DNA from: Vermamoeba vermiformis
Taxonomy: Eukaryota > Tubulinea > Echinamoebida
Reading direction: 5' to 3'
Length of the DNA stretch: 64,000 nucleotides
NCBI GenBank assembly: GCA_045837725.1
Contig: JBEWZL010000236.1
Coordinates: forward strand, 1-64,000
The notes under the pieces are model-generated. The model worked only from the letters and a program-made list of their open reading frames with translations, searched no databases and was not told where the DNA came from. A program made the position numbers and the translations under genes. This document shows, in pieces, positions 11,705-23,462 of this stretch. Within the stretch, counting starts at the first letter, position 1. Every line of letters starts with the position of its first letter.

Positions 11705-14700
11705 TTATTTTACAATTTGTGTGAGTGTTTGTTGCTTGTACACGTTAGTTTTGTTTGGCACGACTTCAGTCAGGTCCTTGAGCGGTTCCAACAAGTAACT
11801 AATGACCGGAATAGCGAATGAATTGCCGAGCATTTCTTTGCGCTTCGTGTCCGAGTAATCATTGCACTCTGTGTAGCCCGATGGAAAGCCCAGCAACCGT
11901 TCACATTCGGACACTTTCAACGGCTTCAATTTGCCGTCAGCTCCGAGCACTGGATCGTAACGCGGGTTCTCGAGTCCCCATTCAACGGACTTGTCGGTGA
12001 ACTTCTGCACCGTGTTGTGTGTCGTGATGCAGTTCAGTTTTTCACGAAGAGCAATGCGATCTTGACTGAGGTAGAATTGGGCCTAGTGTTCAAGTTAGCA
12101 CTTTGCACGCGTGTTTGGCAATGTCTAGGACTCACGTATTGTTTCTCGGGATTTGACGCCTGTAACGGTCCCGTGCGCGGAATGTTCGTCCAATAATATC
12201 TGTTTCTGTGCGCACCACTCACTTGTGCCGCGTCAATTTTGACAGGTGACACGCCAAGGCAGTTTGAAATCTCGTCCTTGTCTTGCCGTCGCATGCTCGC
12301 TACATTCTCAAACAAGAAGAACGGAGTCTCGCCAGGATGTGACTCTTTGTACCACTTGAGAATCTTTACGAACTCGTAGAACAATCTACTTTGGCTGCCC
12401 TTCAGACCCTCTCTGCCTTTCTGTGAACAAGACACGTTAGTAAGTAGCACGTGCAAGCTCAACATGACGTCAATCAACGTACCTTCAACACAGACAAGTC
12501 ATTGCACGGACTGCCAGCAACAAACAAAGTGATCTTCGGCAAGCGTTCGACATCTTCCTTCGTGACTGACGTGATGTCCCAATCAGGGCCCACGCGAATG
12601 TACTTCACTGGCGGGCTTTTAGTCTCAGCAGCTCTTGAATGAATGTCAGTCACAGGGTATAACCAAATAAAGGCACCAACCTCTTTCTGATATTCATTTG
12701 CACCACTTGACGGCAATCAGAATCGATCTCGCAGACATAGTATTTTGCTACCTAAAGAGAACAAGCTCGTCAGTCAAAGAGCACTTTAACTATCACTCAG
12801 TACGTACGTTGATGCCGACTTGTTGCAATGCCACTAGTGCTCCACCAATGCCGTCAAAGCCTGAGAAAACATTGATTGGAGAATGGTCGGGCGGGAAGAA
12901 CATTTGACTGCACGTCTCGTAGAATTCTTTAGGACTGCAGCGCTGACTAAGTTCTTTCATGTTGTCAATCGGCTCTTGCGAGAACTGACTTAGCGGTGAG
13001 GAAGGATCGATTACAATCTGCTTCCTTCGTTTCTTTTTGGGTGAGGGATTATGTATAAGGCTGCCCTGTGATGGAGCTGAGGCCTGCAAGAAGGTGAATC
13101 AAATATAACTGGCAAAATATCAACTAGTGTACGTACTTGAGGGTGACTACTCGCAGGAGAGTCAGTGGGCATGGGCACGGGACTAAACTCCTCATCAGAG
13201 TCGAGAGAACTGCTCGAAGAGATTTCAATCATCTCCTGGAACTTTCTTTTCTTAGCGTTGATTGGTGACTTTTCATGAGAGTTGTAGCCAGAGAAGTACG
13301 GCTGCGTCTCTTGTATTTGCATGGGCACTTGTGGCTGGGGTTGCGTGGCAATGTCGAGGTTTCGGATGTGGGCGGGGGTGCTTGGTACCGAAGAGACATC
13401 GATCACTTCAGGCACTTTTGGTTGAGGCGGCATTTGTGATAACTCGGCGTACTGATCGTACAGTTGAGAGAGCACTTCATCAGGCAGCTCATCGACAATG
13501 TATTGAGATGGCACCTCGACTACTTCGTGCTGTGACTGCCACGGTCGAATATCGTCTTTGGACTGGTCCAACTCGCTGAAACTTTGATTAACTTCTGCTT
13601 CTTGTTCGGGCAAATTCTCGTCGTGGTCCTGTTGGTTTTCTTCGACGTAAGCCTCTTCTTGTGCTCGCCTCTGCTGCTGTTGTTGCAAGAGAGGGGTCGG
13701 AAGTATGGCTGCCAGTTGGCTGTCAGTGACTTGCGAGGCATCTGCTTGCGAGGAGAACGACTCTGACGACAAGCGCAACGGATCACTGTGTTCACTGTAC
13801 ATATTATTTACAAATGGATCGTTGGGCAAGTCGCGGAGTGAGCTCTGCAGCGTGGCAAGCAGTGGATTATGCTGTGGCAAGGGAAGAACTTTCTTACGGA
13901 CAGGACTTGGGCTCGTGCCAATGTCCTCCACTTGGAACATTTCCGCGGTTGCCACTGTGTTCGTTAGCTGAAACTTATTGACATAATTATCAAGCAGCTG
14001 ATTCCTGTCTGATTTCTCGGGTGTGTTTTTGTCGAATTGCTGCAGCACTGGCTGGATCTGCTTGTCCTCGGCGTGTCCTTCTCTTGAAGGGTAGTCGTTG
14101 TATTCTTGTTCCGAGTAGTAGCTGACTTCACCTGTCAGAACACTCACGTTGGCGTGGTAGTACCCAGCGGGTTGTGCGGGTAGGATTGGTTGAACCTGTT
14201 CGGTTTCATAATGCTGTGTCTCCGAGTTCGCGTACTCGTCACCAAGGTTCGAGTACTCCTGATACTCCACACTCTCCTCGACAGGTGCTTGATCTTTTTC
14301 GGCTTGAACGACCTCCTGAACTTCTTCATCGTCAACGTCATACACTTGATGTCGCTCAGGGCTATTTCTAGGTGTCGCACTGGCACTGTTAATTTCTTGG
14401 ACTTCTTTTTCATCCTCCGAGTCATCGTCCAACACGACATTCTTCTTGGGCGTTAATTTATTAATGGGCATTGGTGTGTAAGACGTTAGCCGAGGCTCGG
14501 ATTGGGCCTTGTTCTTCAGCCGTAAATCGAACATTTCCTTCGACCTTGGCGCTGAAAAACTACTCGCTTTGATTGGTGTGATGCCAACATGTGATCGCGA
14601 GGCACCACTGAACTTGTAACCTGCGTCTTTCATAGTGTCCAACATAGCAAATGGCGATACTGTCTTTGTTTTGCCTGGTGACGCAGTGGTTGTGACAGTA

Positions 14701-16296
14701 ATGTCTCCAGGACTAGAGCTAGCGACACGTGAAGTATTAGTGTTATTGTTATTGTTGGTGTTCGCGGGTGGGTTATTGCTTTTTTGTGGTGCTGTGTTTG
14801 TGGTTGACGTCGCCACTGTGTTTATCCTCGGTGCCTCTTTTGGCTTGTTGGGACTTTGTAACACTGCCCGTGGTGCGGGTGAATCTGCCGCCTTTCCTTT
14901 TGGCTCGGTGGATGGCTGCAAGGAATGCTTAGCTATCACAGAATTTACAATGTGCGTTGGTACTTTAATCACGGGACTATCAGTTGACGGAGTCAAGGAC
15001 TGTGACTCATTGCTGAGGTTATTGTTGCCGGCTCGTTGTCTGTCTTGATTAAGCTTGTTTTTGATCTCTTGTAACTTCTCTTGTGAAGCACGTCGCTGTG
15101 AGTCACGTGATCTTGTTCTCGGTCTGCGGACCAAGTCCTCGTCTTCGCTCTCGTTACTTGACTCCTTCGAGTTACTACTCTCACTCTCGCTTTCAACTTT
15201 AACTTCTTTCTTTACTTTCCTCTCGTGTTTAACTACCTTCTCGTGGGACTTCTTGACAGCGACACTTTTTGTTGTGCCTTGCTGGTTCGACTTCCTTTTG
15301 GACTCTGTCGATGACCGCCGCTTAGCAGGTGACGGCGGACTGCTGTCATCGATAATATTAAGCTCTGTGTCTTTTTTGGTTTTCAACATGAAATCACGCA
15401 GCTCTATTATCTTCAAGATGTCGTGACCAATTGTAATCTTCATGACTTCACTGAGGAACTTGGCGTCGAGCAAGTGAATAGAGCTCTCGCGTATTTCATG
15501 TTCCACGAAGATATTGACGTACTTTTCAATTTTAGCGGGTGTCCACTCGTCTGGTTGTTGCGAGAAGAAGTGCAGCCAGTACTCCCGCAGCTCGATTGGA
15601 AAATCCTCTTTGACAAACTCTTCCGATTTACGAACAGGATCTTTGTCGCAAAATTTTAATTTCGTTGCTTTGTAGTACTCTTTGAAGTAGTACACATTCG
15701 GATCGCGTTGTTCCTTCGAAGAGAGGGCTTTGTACTTCTGGTACGGCAAGACACGCACTTTGCCGGTGACTAAATGAGCAGGATTTTCGTCCATCATATC
15801 ACTTGGAAATAGCTCCCGGGAACCACATTTACGGTTGATAACTAAAATATTGGATTAGCGATCGAGTATGGCTTCGTATTTGCTTCTTCATCGATGAAAC
15901 TCGCCAAAAACCTCTATGAAAACTTACCGTCTGCAACATCAGTCGGCTTATAGTACCACCGGATGCCGAGCTGCGGCTGATCGAATTTGTCGCGCCAAAT
16001 GGATTCTAGGAAAAACGATAATATTTTAGCATCGCGTAATCGGTAATAATTATTAAAAATATGCTCTAAATTATCTCTACGCATGAAAATAATTTACAGT
16101 ACGATTTATGGATTAAATTATTAATATTAGGTATTTTCTTACTTATTTGACCAATGTACGGAGAGTCATCCTTGCCACTCCACATATAAACTCCATCTTT
16201 TACTGCGTATTCAACGTCATCTAAAACTACACTGTTGTAATAGGTGATCTCGCCGATCTGTTTAATGATCTCTGCAGCACGCCAAACAACATTCAT
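11705..16296 (-). CDS. BAH-SAM-DNMT3-type DNA cytosine-5 methyltransferase
   Basis: Eight exons (16296-16143, 16005-15928, 15841-13137, 13083-12808, 12751-12681, 12633-12483, 12420-12136, 12082-11705) close into one 1365-residue frame. Residues about 20-150 form a BAH domain (VEYAVKDGVYMWSG, IRWYYKPTDV, SRELFPSD, VYYFKEYY). A SAM-like helical segment follows (HLLDAKFLSEVMKITIGHD). Then come about 750 disordered residues rich in Ser, Glu, Gln and Asn, with an NLS (PKKKRRK). The C-terminal methyltransferase has motif I SGFDGIGGALVAL, motif IV GSPCNDLS with the catalytic Cys, motif VI LFENV, motif VIII SGAHRNRYYWTNIP and motif X EMLGNSF. SPCNDLS and the FENV...AHRxRYxW spacing are typical of DNMT3. 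Animal DNMT3 enzymes carry PWWP and ADD domains instead, so a BAH/SAM reader is unusual. The intron after the fifth exon has a weak GTTGGT donor. Confidence 0.88.
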
Positions 16297-16419
16297 TATT
16301 GTCTTATTAACGTATGCCTAACTCCATTATTTATTGTTTTGTATGTAATATGGTATTGCACGCAACGCACAGAATGAAGACTACGCATTTTGATTCGCTC
16401 TATTTTCGCACTCGATCGG

Positions 16420-16425
16420 CACGTG
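16420..16425. promoter_or_regulatory. CACGTG palindrome upstream of the methyltransferase gene
   Basis: A perfect E-box lies within GGCACGTGCC, about 125 bp upstream of the methyltransferase start codon. It sits in the 181-bp gap before the stop codon of the histidyl-tRNA synthetase gene, and no other gene fits in that gap. Confidence 0.35.
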
Positions 16426-16477
16426 CCAGCAAGCCTAAATAATACAAAATTCGCTTTATTACGATATACTAGCGTGT

Positions 16478-18301
16478 TTACAATTCCTCCAAAGGAATGT
16501 CACGGCCCTTGTCTTCCTCGGCGTGGGCAGTACGCAACTCCTTGACGCGAACAAGACCCTTGCTCCACTCATCAGGAGCAATCAAGACAGCGCGGTTGGC
16601 ACCAATACGATCAGCGTAGTTGAAGCACCAAGGGATCTTCTTGCCAGGGATCAATTGAACTTCAACGGCACGACCCTTCTCGCGCAACCTGAAGATATGA
16701 ACGTTAGCACAAAGTAACACGCGGCACGGGCAATGCACTTACTTGTTGGCGACTTGGTAAGCATTTACTCGCATAGCCTCGTCATAAGCAATAACAATGT
16801 CATCGATCTCAGGAGGAATTTCAGTGTACAAGCCCTTCTCCTTCAACAACTCGACAATGACGCAGTCACCGAAGCCAAAGCCAGCAGCGGGAATTTCAGT
16901 CTTGGAACCGTACAACGTCAACAAACCGTCGTAACGACCACCTCCGCAAATAGCACGCAATTGGACCTGATTGTGAATGTTAGATAAACGCTCTACTTGC
17001 ATGTGTCAAGCTACTTACAGGAGGCTTGGCAAAAGCTTCAAAGACAATGCCAGTGTAGTAGGCGAGACCACGAACAACGGAGGCATCGAATTGGAGCCAG
17101 TCCTCGAAGCCGTAGGCCTTGGCGTATTTCCACAAGTCACGGAACTCAACCATGACAGGTGAGTCCTTGCCGAGGACCTCTTCCAGTTGGCTCAAGTCCT
17201 TGATAGTGAGAGTTGAGTTGATCTTAGCAATGACATCTTCAGAGAGACCGAGTTCAGCCAACATCTTTTGCACGGCTTCAGCTTCCAATTTGTCGAGCTT
17301 GTCAACGATAACGCAGACAGGGGCGAACTTTTCCTTGGTGACGCCGAGAGGCTCCAAAACATTTTGCAAGACCTTGCGACTGTTAATCTTAATGCCGACA
17401 TCCTTGCTGGTCAAGCCCAATGACTTGAAACAGGTGGTGATAGCTGCGAGCAATTCAACTTCAGCAGTGACTTCCTTGACACCAACAATGTCCATGTTCC
17501 ACTGGTAGTGCTCGCGCTTGCGACCACGAGTGGTGTTTTCGTACCGCCAGCATTGAGGAATGGAGAACCAGCGGATGGGCAACAAAAGGTTGCGACCAGT
17601 CTTCAAAATTAAACGAGCAAGTGTAGGGGTCATTTCAGGACGAAGAGTAACGTTGTATTTGTCCTTGTCCTAGTATTTTGTAAAATTAGTGATAAGAGCT
17701 CTTGTTGTACGAATGAAAAGGTCCTACCTCAAAGTTGTACATTTGTTGAGTGATTTCTTCTCCAGCCTTTCGCTTGTAAAGTTCTTCGAGTTCCAAGATA
17801 GGAGCGTCATATTCCTTAATTGAAGCATTTTAATACCGCGATCCGATCTGCATCAACCGAGTCGACTTACTTGGAAAGCAAAGCGTCTAGCAGCTTCTCT
17901 AAACTTGCCAAACAACCAATTTCGCATTCTCATATCGACGGGGAGGAAATCTCGAGTACCAATGACGGGCTCGGTTTCAATAATACCTAAATAAATGGAT
18001 GTCAGTAACCGAATTTTGCATAAATATTTTCTGCTAATAAAACTTATTAAATATCATATTATTGATATTTATTATGATTTTAGAAGCAAGGAAAAATTAT
18101 GAGCGAATTAATTTTGAATTTTAGGATAAATATTTAAAATTTTCAAAACCGCCGCTGTTTTTAACTCCTTATACCTTTCTTTGCGTTACGACCACGCTTA
18201 GACTCATTAGTATTTTCTCCCTTCTCCTTCTTCTCCTTCTTGGGTTTGTTGTCAACGGGATTAGCTGCCTGATCTACTTTCTTCTGTTCGTTATTTTCCA
18301 T
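16478..18301 (-). CDS. HARS: Histidyl-tRNA synthetase
   Basis: Six exons (18301-18175, 17986-17871, 17814-17728, 17669-17019, 16966-16743, 16688-16478) give 471 residues, a normal length for a cytosolic or dual-targeted enzyme. A Lys-rich leader is followed by the class II core: [10 protein letters not shown], then [12 protein letters not shown] (motif 2 region), the QCWRYE and [15 protein letters not shown] stretch, [11 protein letters not shown] (histidine A motif), and GGGRYDGLL with AAGFGFG (motif 3). The anticodon-binding domain closes the protein. The enzyme charges tRNA-His with histidine. No obvious mitochondrial presequence is present, so a separate or alternative form would be needed for the organelle. 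Splice junctions all keep frame. Confidence 0.95.
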
Positions 18302-18579
18302 GTTTGATTATGTGTCTTTATCCAAACTTAATTATAAAATAATAACGCGACAGCCGGCATAAACGGTTTTTTTTCCCTTTATTTTCGCAGATCCACTTTT
18401 TTTGCTGCCGCACAACAAATGTCCCTTTCGGCTATTATGAAATCTTACGAGAAGTCATAATTAACGCGAGTTCTAGAAGCGCTCTCGTGACCAACAAATG
18501 TCCCTCTGACAGTGGGTGTGCGTCAATTTCATTTTTCAGACCAGCGCCAAATCCACAGACCAGGGTGTCCCTATTGACA

Positions 18580-20294
18580 TCAATATGAGATACAACTATT
18601 ACCAAATCGTAGTTCCCGGTACCTTAATGCCCATTTCAGTGTTGTGTAAGTCTCATCCAGCTCTGCAAATCCTGTGGCACCGCTGTTAAGTGACTCATCA
18701 CCAGCGAGTGCCAACACGAGCGAATTCTTCTCCACATTCATCCAGTCCTCTTTTTTCTCTGGGAATGATTGATCCAAGTCACTGATATTGAACGCCATGT
18801 CGAAGTCAAGTGGTGCAAGGAAAGGATCTTTCGCTGACGGACGATCGGACTGAATTTTTCGTCAGTACTTTAAGTTAACTGAGACGGTCAACAAAGATGA
18901 CTTACAGGAGGCAACAAAACGAAGTTATTTGGATGCGCGTTGCAATGAAATCCTAACAAGTCTTCGTAGGTAGCCCAGCTAATGTTGTTATTGATCATAA
19001 GATGTTGAACCCATCCTGCTTCGTAGCCTAGTCGCCAATATATTTGTGCTAAGAGTGACAATCCTCCGCTAATAATATCGACTCATTAAAATCACTATCG
19101 TGATGCGTACTTTAATCGTACCTTGATGGCAAGTGTTCTTTTATGATTTTACTGTTGTTCTCCCACGACATTTTAAACTGTTCTGGCACTCCCTCCGGCA
19201 CTGCTCCAACATCACTGCCTGTCTCGTGAATCAGCCCGTTGTGCTGCATCAAATTAAGCTTGTTCTCATAGTCTTCAGTCAATAGTGACACCCAAGTCTC
19301 CATCAAAATTCCGTCTTGCGCACGTGTCGATGGAAATTTCGAAATCAGTTCTTCACGATTAATGTTCTTGACTATAGTCGGTAATAACATTTCTAAACCA
19401 ACAATCACGTGGTCTCCTAGCCTTCTGTCGCTGAAGGTTTCAAACAGGCCGCAAAACTTTTTAATTTTTGTGCACGTGTCGCTTGGCAACTTATACTGAT
19501 AAAATCCTGAATTATAATAAGTATATCGCGGTACTATGATATTATATTACCTATGGGTCTGTTTGCGATTGGCTTGTTGTGCTTCACGAGCAATTGTTCG
19601 ACTTGGCCTGTGAAGTACAACTCACGAAAACATGTCTGTTCGAACATCACGCCTCTAACTTCATTAAATTCTCGGCCCTTGTAGCTCCTATTTAAGTAGC
19701 ATATATTAGTTAATGTCGTACTTATTAAGAGGTGAGTCTCGTACGAGTTTTCTAAGGGTCTTCGCTTAATAACAATTCCTTGGCCTAAATTGCCACAGCC
19801 TTTCAATCGATAGTACTTGTCATTAATATGTACAATGGCTGATCTAGCACCACTTTGATAGCCTCGAATGTCCGTCTCTGCTTTTCAAATTAATACACTA
19901 ATTGGAAATTTCAAGTTCAGGAATTCGTACCTGTATCGGTCTTGATCAGAGGATGACGAATAGGTGTCGGTAGATTATCGTCAGATAGTGTAACTCCTTC
20001 TTTAGCGAGGATATCAGGCGCGGGAATGCCCGGGACTGGAGAAGAAAGTACAATTAATTGAAAATCAATGCTAAAATTTTAGAAAAAATCCTGGGATAAT
20101 GGCGTACCAACAAACTCTTTATACTCGTCGCCGAGGTGCTCTTGAGGTAAAAATCTTAATTTTTCTTGCTCCGTGAATGTCTTGCGAATTTCAAACGCAT
20201 CCGTTGAGAATGCCGCTGCTTCGCCTTCGCATTCTCGAAAATATACCATCGAAGCTCCAAAATAGAGCTCTTTATTGACTTTATGTTGTTCCAT
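18580..20294 (-). CDS. Unrecognised protein with kinase-fold-like motifs
   Basis: Six exons join in frame from MEQHKVNKEL at 20294 to a stop at 18580, about 460 residues. I do not recognise the family. Three stretches recall the aminoglycoside/choline-kinase branch of the kinase fold: a strand with Lys (KYYRLKGCGNLGQG), a loop FHCNAHPNNFVLL, and a metal-like LDFDMAF just downstream. In such kinases the loop reads HGDxHPxN. Here the catalytic Asp position is Asn while the second His, Pro and Asn are kept, so activity may be lost or altered. Neither membrane helix nor signal peptide is visible. The start codon is 108 bp from that of the divergent DUF4326 fusion gene. Confidence 0.6.
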
Positions 20295-20401
20295 GTTGAA
20301 AGATTAAACGAGATTAACGGAAGTTCAAAATTTATTTCGCATTTTGAACGCCACATTTCAACAACAGCTCGCTTATAACTTCAACACTTTTAACATACAC
20401 C

Positions 20402-22027
20402 ATGTCAAATAGAGGTAAGCAACTCGCTCATTAAAGGCGTGATGGAATCGAGATCCGATATTTTTCTCATTTCTGAAGACCACCTGACATTTAATTATTA
20501 ATAAGACATCTAAATTACTGGACTATGAAACAATAATTTCTTAGATTTTTTCTAAAAATTGTATTAGGCTGGGGACAACCAAATTCTGGTTCGAGAGGTG
20601 GATGGGGCCGTGGAGGCAGTCAATCCATTCAATATAACACTAAGCCAAAGACTACAAATACCAATGACTCATCGAACACTAATGACACAACCTCGAGCAC
20701 CTCGAATAATAATTATCGTGGCAATAATAGTTCTCGAGGCCGCGGTGGAGGTCGAGGAGGACGAGGACGAGGAAATAACAGCACTAATAGCTATAATAAC
20801 AATAGTAATTATAACAATAACAATAATGCTGGTCGAGGACGAAATAACAATCAGCCTCGTACAACGAAAAAACAAGCAGTTGTGATCGATTACACTCAGC
20901 CTTACAAAGGTAAGCCCCAAAAATATTACTAATACGAGTATATACTGACTTCATTAACAGGACTCGAGAAAATTGTTTCGGGAGGTGAAACAGGAGCGGA
21001 TCGAGCAGGTCTTGAGGCTGGTGTTGAGCTCGGCATCGCTACTGGAGGTAAGAAACAATACAAATATGTATAATTTGGTCGAACTAAACGAATGATCACC
21101 AGGCTTCGCGATGAAAGGCTTCAAAACTGAAGCTGGGAATGATCCGTCTTTGGCAGATCTCGGAATTGAAGAAGAATTCAATATTCATAGCTTCAGCGAT
21201 CTCTCCTCGTTAGTGCGTATTATTAATCCATAATCCGGTCTTCATCCGAGCTCGGTTGCTGACTCTATTTTTAGAATGCTGAATCCGCTGACGCAACACT
21301 AGCCTTCAGACTGCACGACAGTAAAGGCACTGATCGGACCATTGGATACTGCTTCGATCGAGTGTATTCCGAGAATGGCTCGTATCGCATTAGAAGTTCA
21401 GATTGGTGCTACAAGCCAGTGCTGATCATTACTAGTTTGAGTGACAAGGACCAAGAGAAGAACGAAACAGACATTAGGAACTTTGTGATTAGGAATCAAA
21501 TTCGCGTGTTGAACATCGCTGGTCATCGCGAGTCAACTGCTGGCATTGATAACTTCGGTGAAAAAGTTCAACAATTGCTGGTCAGTGCTCTGACACCTGT
21601 CATCAAGCCTAACGTAGAATCGCTGGAAAAACTCAAAGAACAAGGCATTCAAATTGAAAAGGGAGAAAAACCAGCACAAACAAAAGAACACAAGTACGAA
21701 ATTGCAGCTAAATTTAGACCATTTGTAGTCAACTCGAAGAAGACCAAAGACTACGACGTGTATATTGGCAGACCTTCTAAATGGGGCAATCCGTTTGTGA
21801 TTGGCAAGGACGGTGATCGATATGACGTGTGCAAGCAGTTTGAAGAGTGGATCTTGACTCAGCCCAAGATGATTGCTGAGGCCAAACAAGAACTCGCTGG
21901 CAAACGTATTGCGTGCTTTTGTGCGCCACTTCAATGCCACGGCGAGACATTAGCCCGCATTGCTAACTCTGATTATGGCACAGAGGAGAAAAAGCAGACA
22001 AATAACACTAACAAAAATGTAAAATAA
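20402..22027 (+). CDS. RGG-rich fusion of a molybdenum-carrier-like (SLOG) domain and a DUF4326 domain
   Basis: Five exons (20402-20414, 20568-20909, 20961-21047, 21103-21212, 21275-22027) give 434 residues. Residues 5-110 are low complexity with Gly/Arg and Asn repeats, as in RNA-binding proteins. Next comes a putative molybdenum-carrier (SLOG-like) domain: IVSGGETGADRAGLEAG, LGIATGGFAMKGFKTE and AESADATLAF, which are the nucleotide-binding and DATL marks of that family. After a linker comes DUF4326: YIGRPSKWGNPFVIG, QFEEWIL, and CFCAPLQCHGETLA. Both domains are known mainly from bacteria and phages, where their roles are unclear. Their fusion in a spliced eukaryotic gene suggests an old acquisition or a conserved nucleotide-related function. 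The first coding exon is only 13 nt. Confidence 0.8.
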
Positions 22028-22050
22028 AATGTGATTTTTAATGTAGTCCT

Positions 22051-23321
22051 CTATTTTTGACCGTACATCTCATCAATGATTTGATCCATTGTTTTTTGTT
22101 CGACGCGAATAGTGCCGTGAATCTCACCAATGATGCGATCCATGTCGTTTTGCAGCACCATGTTGGGACCGGCATTGAACTTATTGTTGCGCACTCGATT
22201 AAGTAAGTCCTCTTCTTCGCCATTCAAGTAGTTGTCTCCGAGGGGCAGCGACGATAAGGTGTGATTAAAACTCAAGTTCTCTTCGATGTACCGCCAATCC
22301 GCTACATCTCGACAGCCAATACTGTTCTTGGACACGTCAAGCACTCTCAACCCAATGTTGTTTCTCATCGCGACTATTAACTCAGTGAAGCCATCAATAG
22401 TGATGTTGTTGCGTTGAAGAGCTAAGTGCAATAGTGTCGTGTTTCGTTTCAAAGCCTCACCTAGCATGTGACAGCCTTTATCACCGAGGTAATTGCCATC
22501 GACCAAGCCCGGCATGCAACCAACTTGTAGCGTCCTTAAGACCGTGTTGTGGCACAATAGATCAGCCAACATTCTCGCACCGCCTGGGTAGATATTGTTC
22601 GAGTTCAAGCTGAGTGACGTCACTGACGGGTGATAGCGCAGAGCTCCACAAAGGTGATCCACTCCGATGTCAGTTACCGCGTTGTTATCGAGATCGATTG
22701 TCCGCAATGAGTTGTTGTGTTTGATCGCCTCGCTCAACACACGTACACCCTCATCGCCAATTTGATCACGTGACAATGAGAGAGACTTGATAGTGCTGCT
22801 GGCCCGCACAAAATCAGCGAGGGTTTGCATAAAGGGCAGTTGTTGCGCTATTGCGCTTATTGAGCCTAAATTTAGGTCTTCAATGGTGTGGCTGGATTTC
22901 AACGCTTCAATAATTGGCAGCATATTGCACGTAGGACTGAATTTTAATTGGAAGTTCAGTATCCTAATCGATCTGTTTTGTCTTAACGCATCCGCCAATA
23001 ATTGAACTTGTTCTTGTTGGTGCAAAAACAAACTGGTGTACGAAGTAATAGACGTGCTTGCTTTTAGGGCATCGGCAAGAACTCGGAACTGATCTACCTC
23101 TTCAGCTCTGCCATAATAAACTGAGTCGAAGTTGATTGTAGCCAAACCGTTGTCGATTAGAAACGGTTGTTTAGCTAACATCGCCTTATGTATTTCTTCC
23201 ACTGATTTTAGAATCTACGAACGAGGCCGGATTAGTATTTTAAGCAAGGTTTCTGATCGCATCCTTGAGGGTTGCGATATTGTTTAGAATAATTTGCTAA
23301 CAAACTTACTGGTAGAGCCAT
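22051..23321 (-). CDS. RNI/NLRC-type leucine-rich repeat protein
   Basis: Two exons: a 12-nt first coding exon (23321-23310) with MALP, then 23214-22051, giving 391 residues. The start at 23321 is chosen because the long frame has no in-frame ATG before the acceptor and the junction is phase 0. At least nine 28-residue repeats of the LxxLxLxxNxIxxxGxxxLxxALxxN type are seen, for example TIKSLSLSRDQIGDEG and LRTIDLDNNAVTDIGVDHL. These resemble ribonuclease-inhibitor and NLRC3 LRRs. No NACHT or other effector domain is attached, so it is probably an intracellular binding scaffold. The C-terminal 60 residues are not repetitive. Confidence 0.8.
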
Positions 23322-23399
23322 GTGTTATACGTGATAAGCAGTTGCCTGAAAATAAATTATTTGTTAGCTTACCGATTTCATTTTGTTTCTGTGAACTGG

Positions 23400-23423
23400 C
23401 ACGTGGGTAAGCGGATTCACGTG
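23400..23423. promoter_or_regulatory. Two CACGTG sites upstream of the LRR gene
   Basis: Perfect CACGTG words lie at 23400-23405 and 23418-23423, within 105 bp of the LRR start codon and just past the stop codon of the YqeY gene. This is a plausible paired E-box element. Confidence 0.35.
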
Positions 23424-23462
23424 GCTTTAGGCGCTGCGGCCAGTTGACCTAATTATGCTTTA

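Noticed and set aside
14635-15048. 137-codon frame opposite the methyltransferase gene
   Set aside because: It is the antisense shadow of the low-complexity part of the methyltransferase exon.
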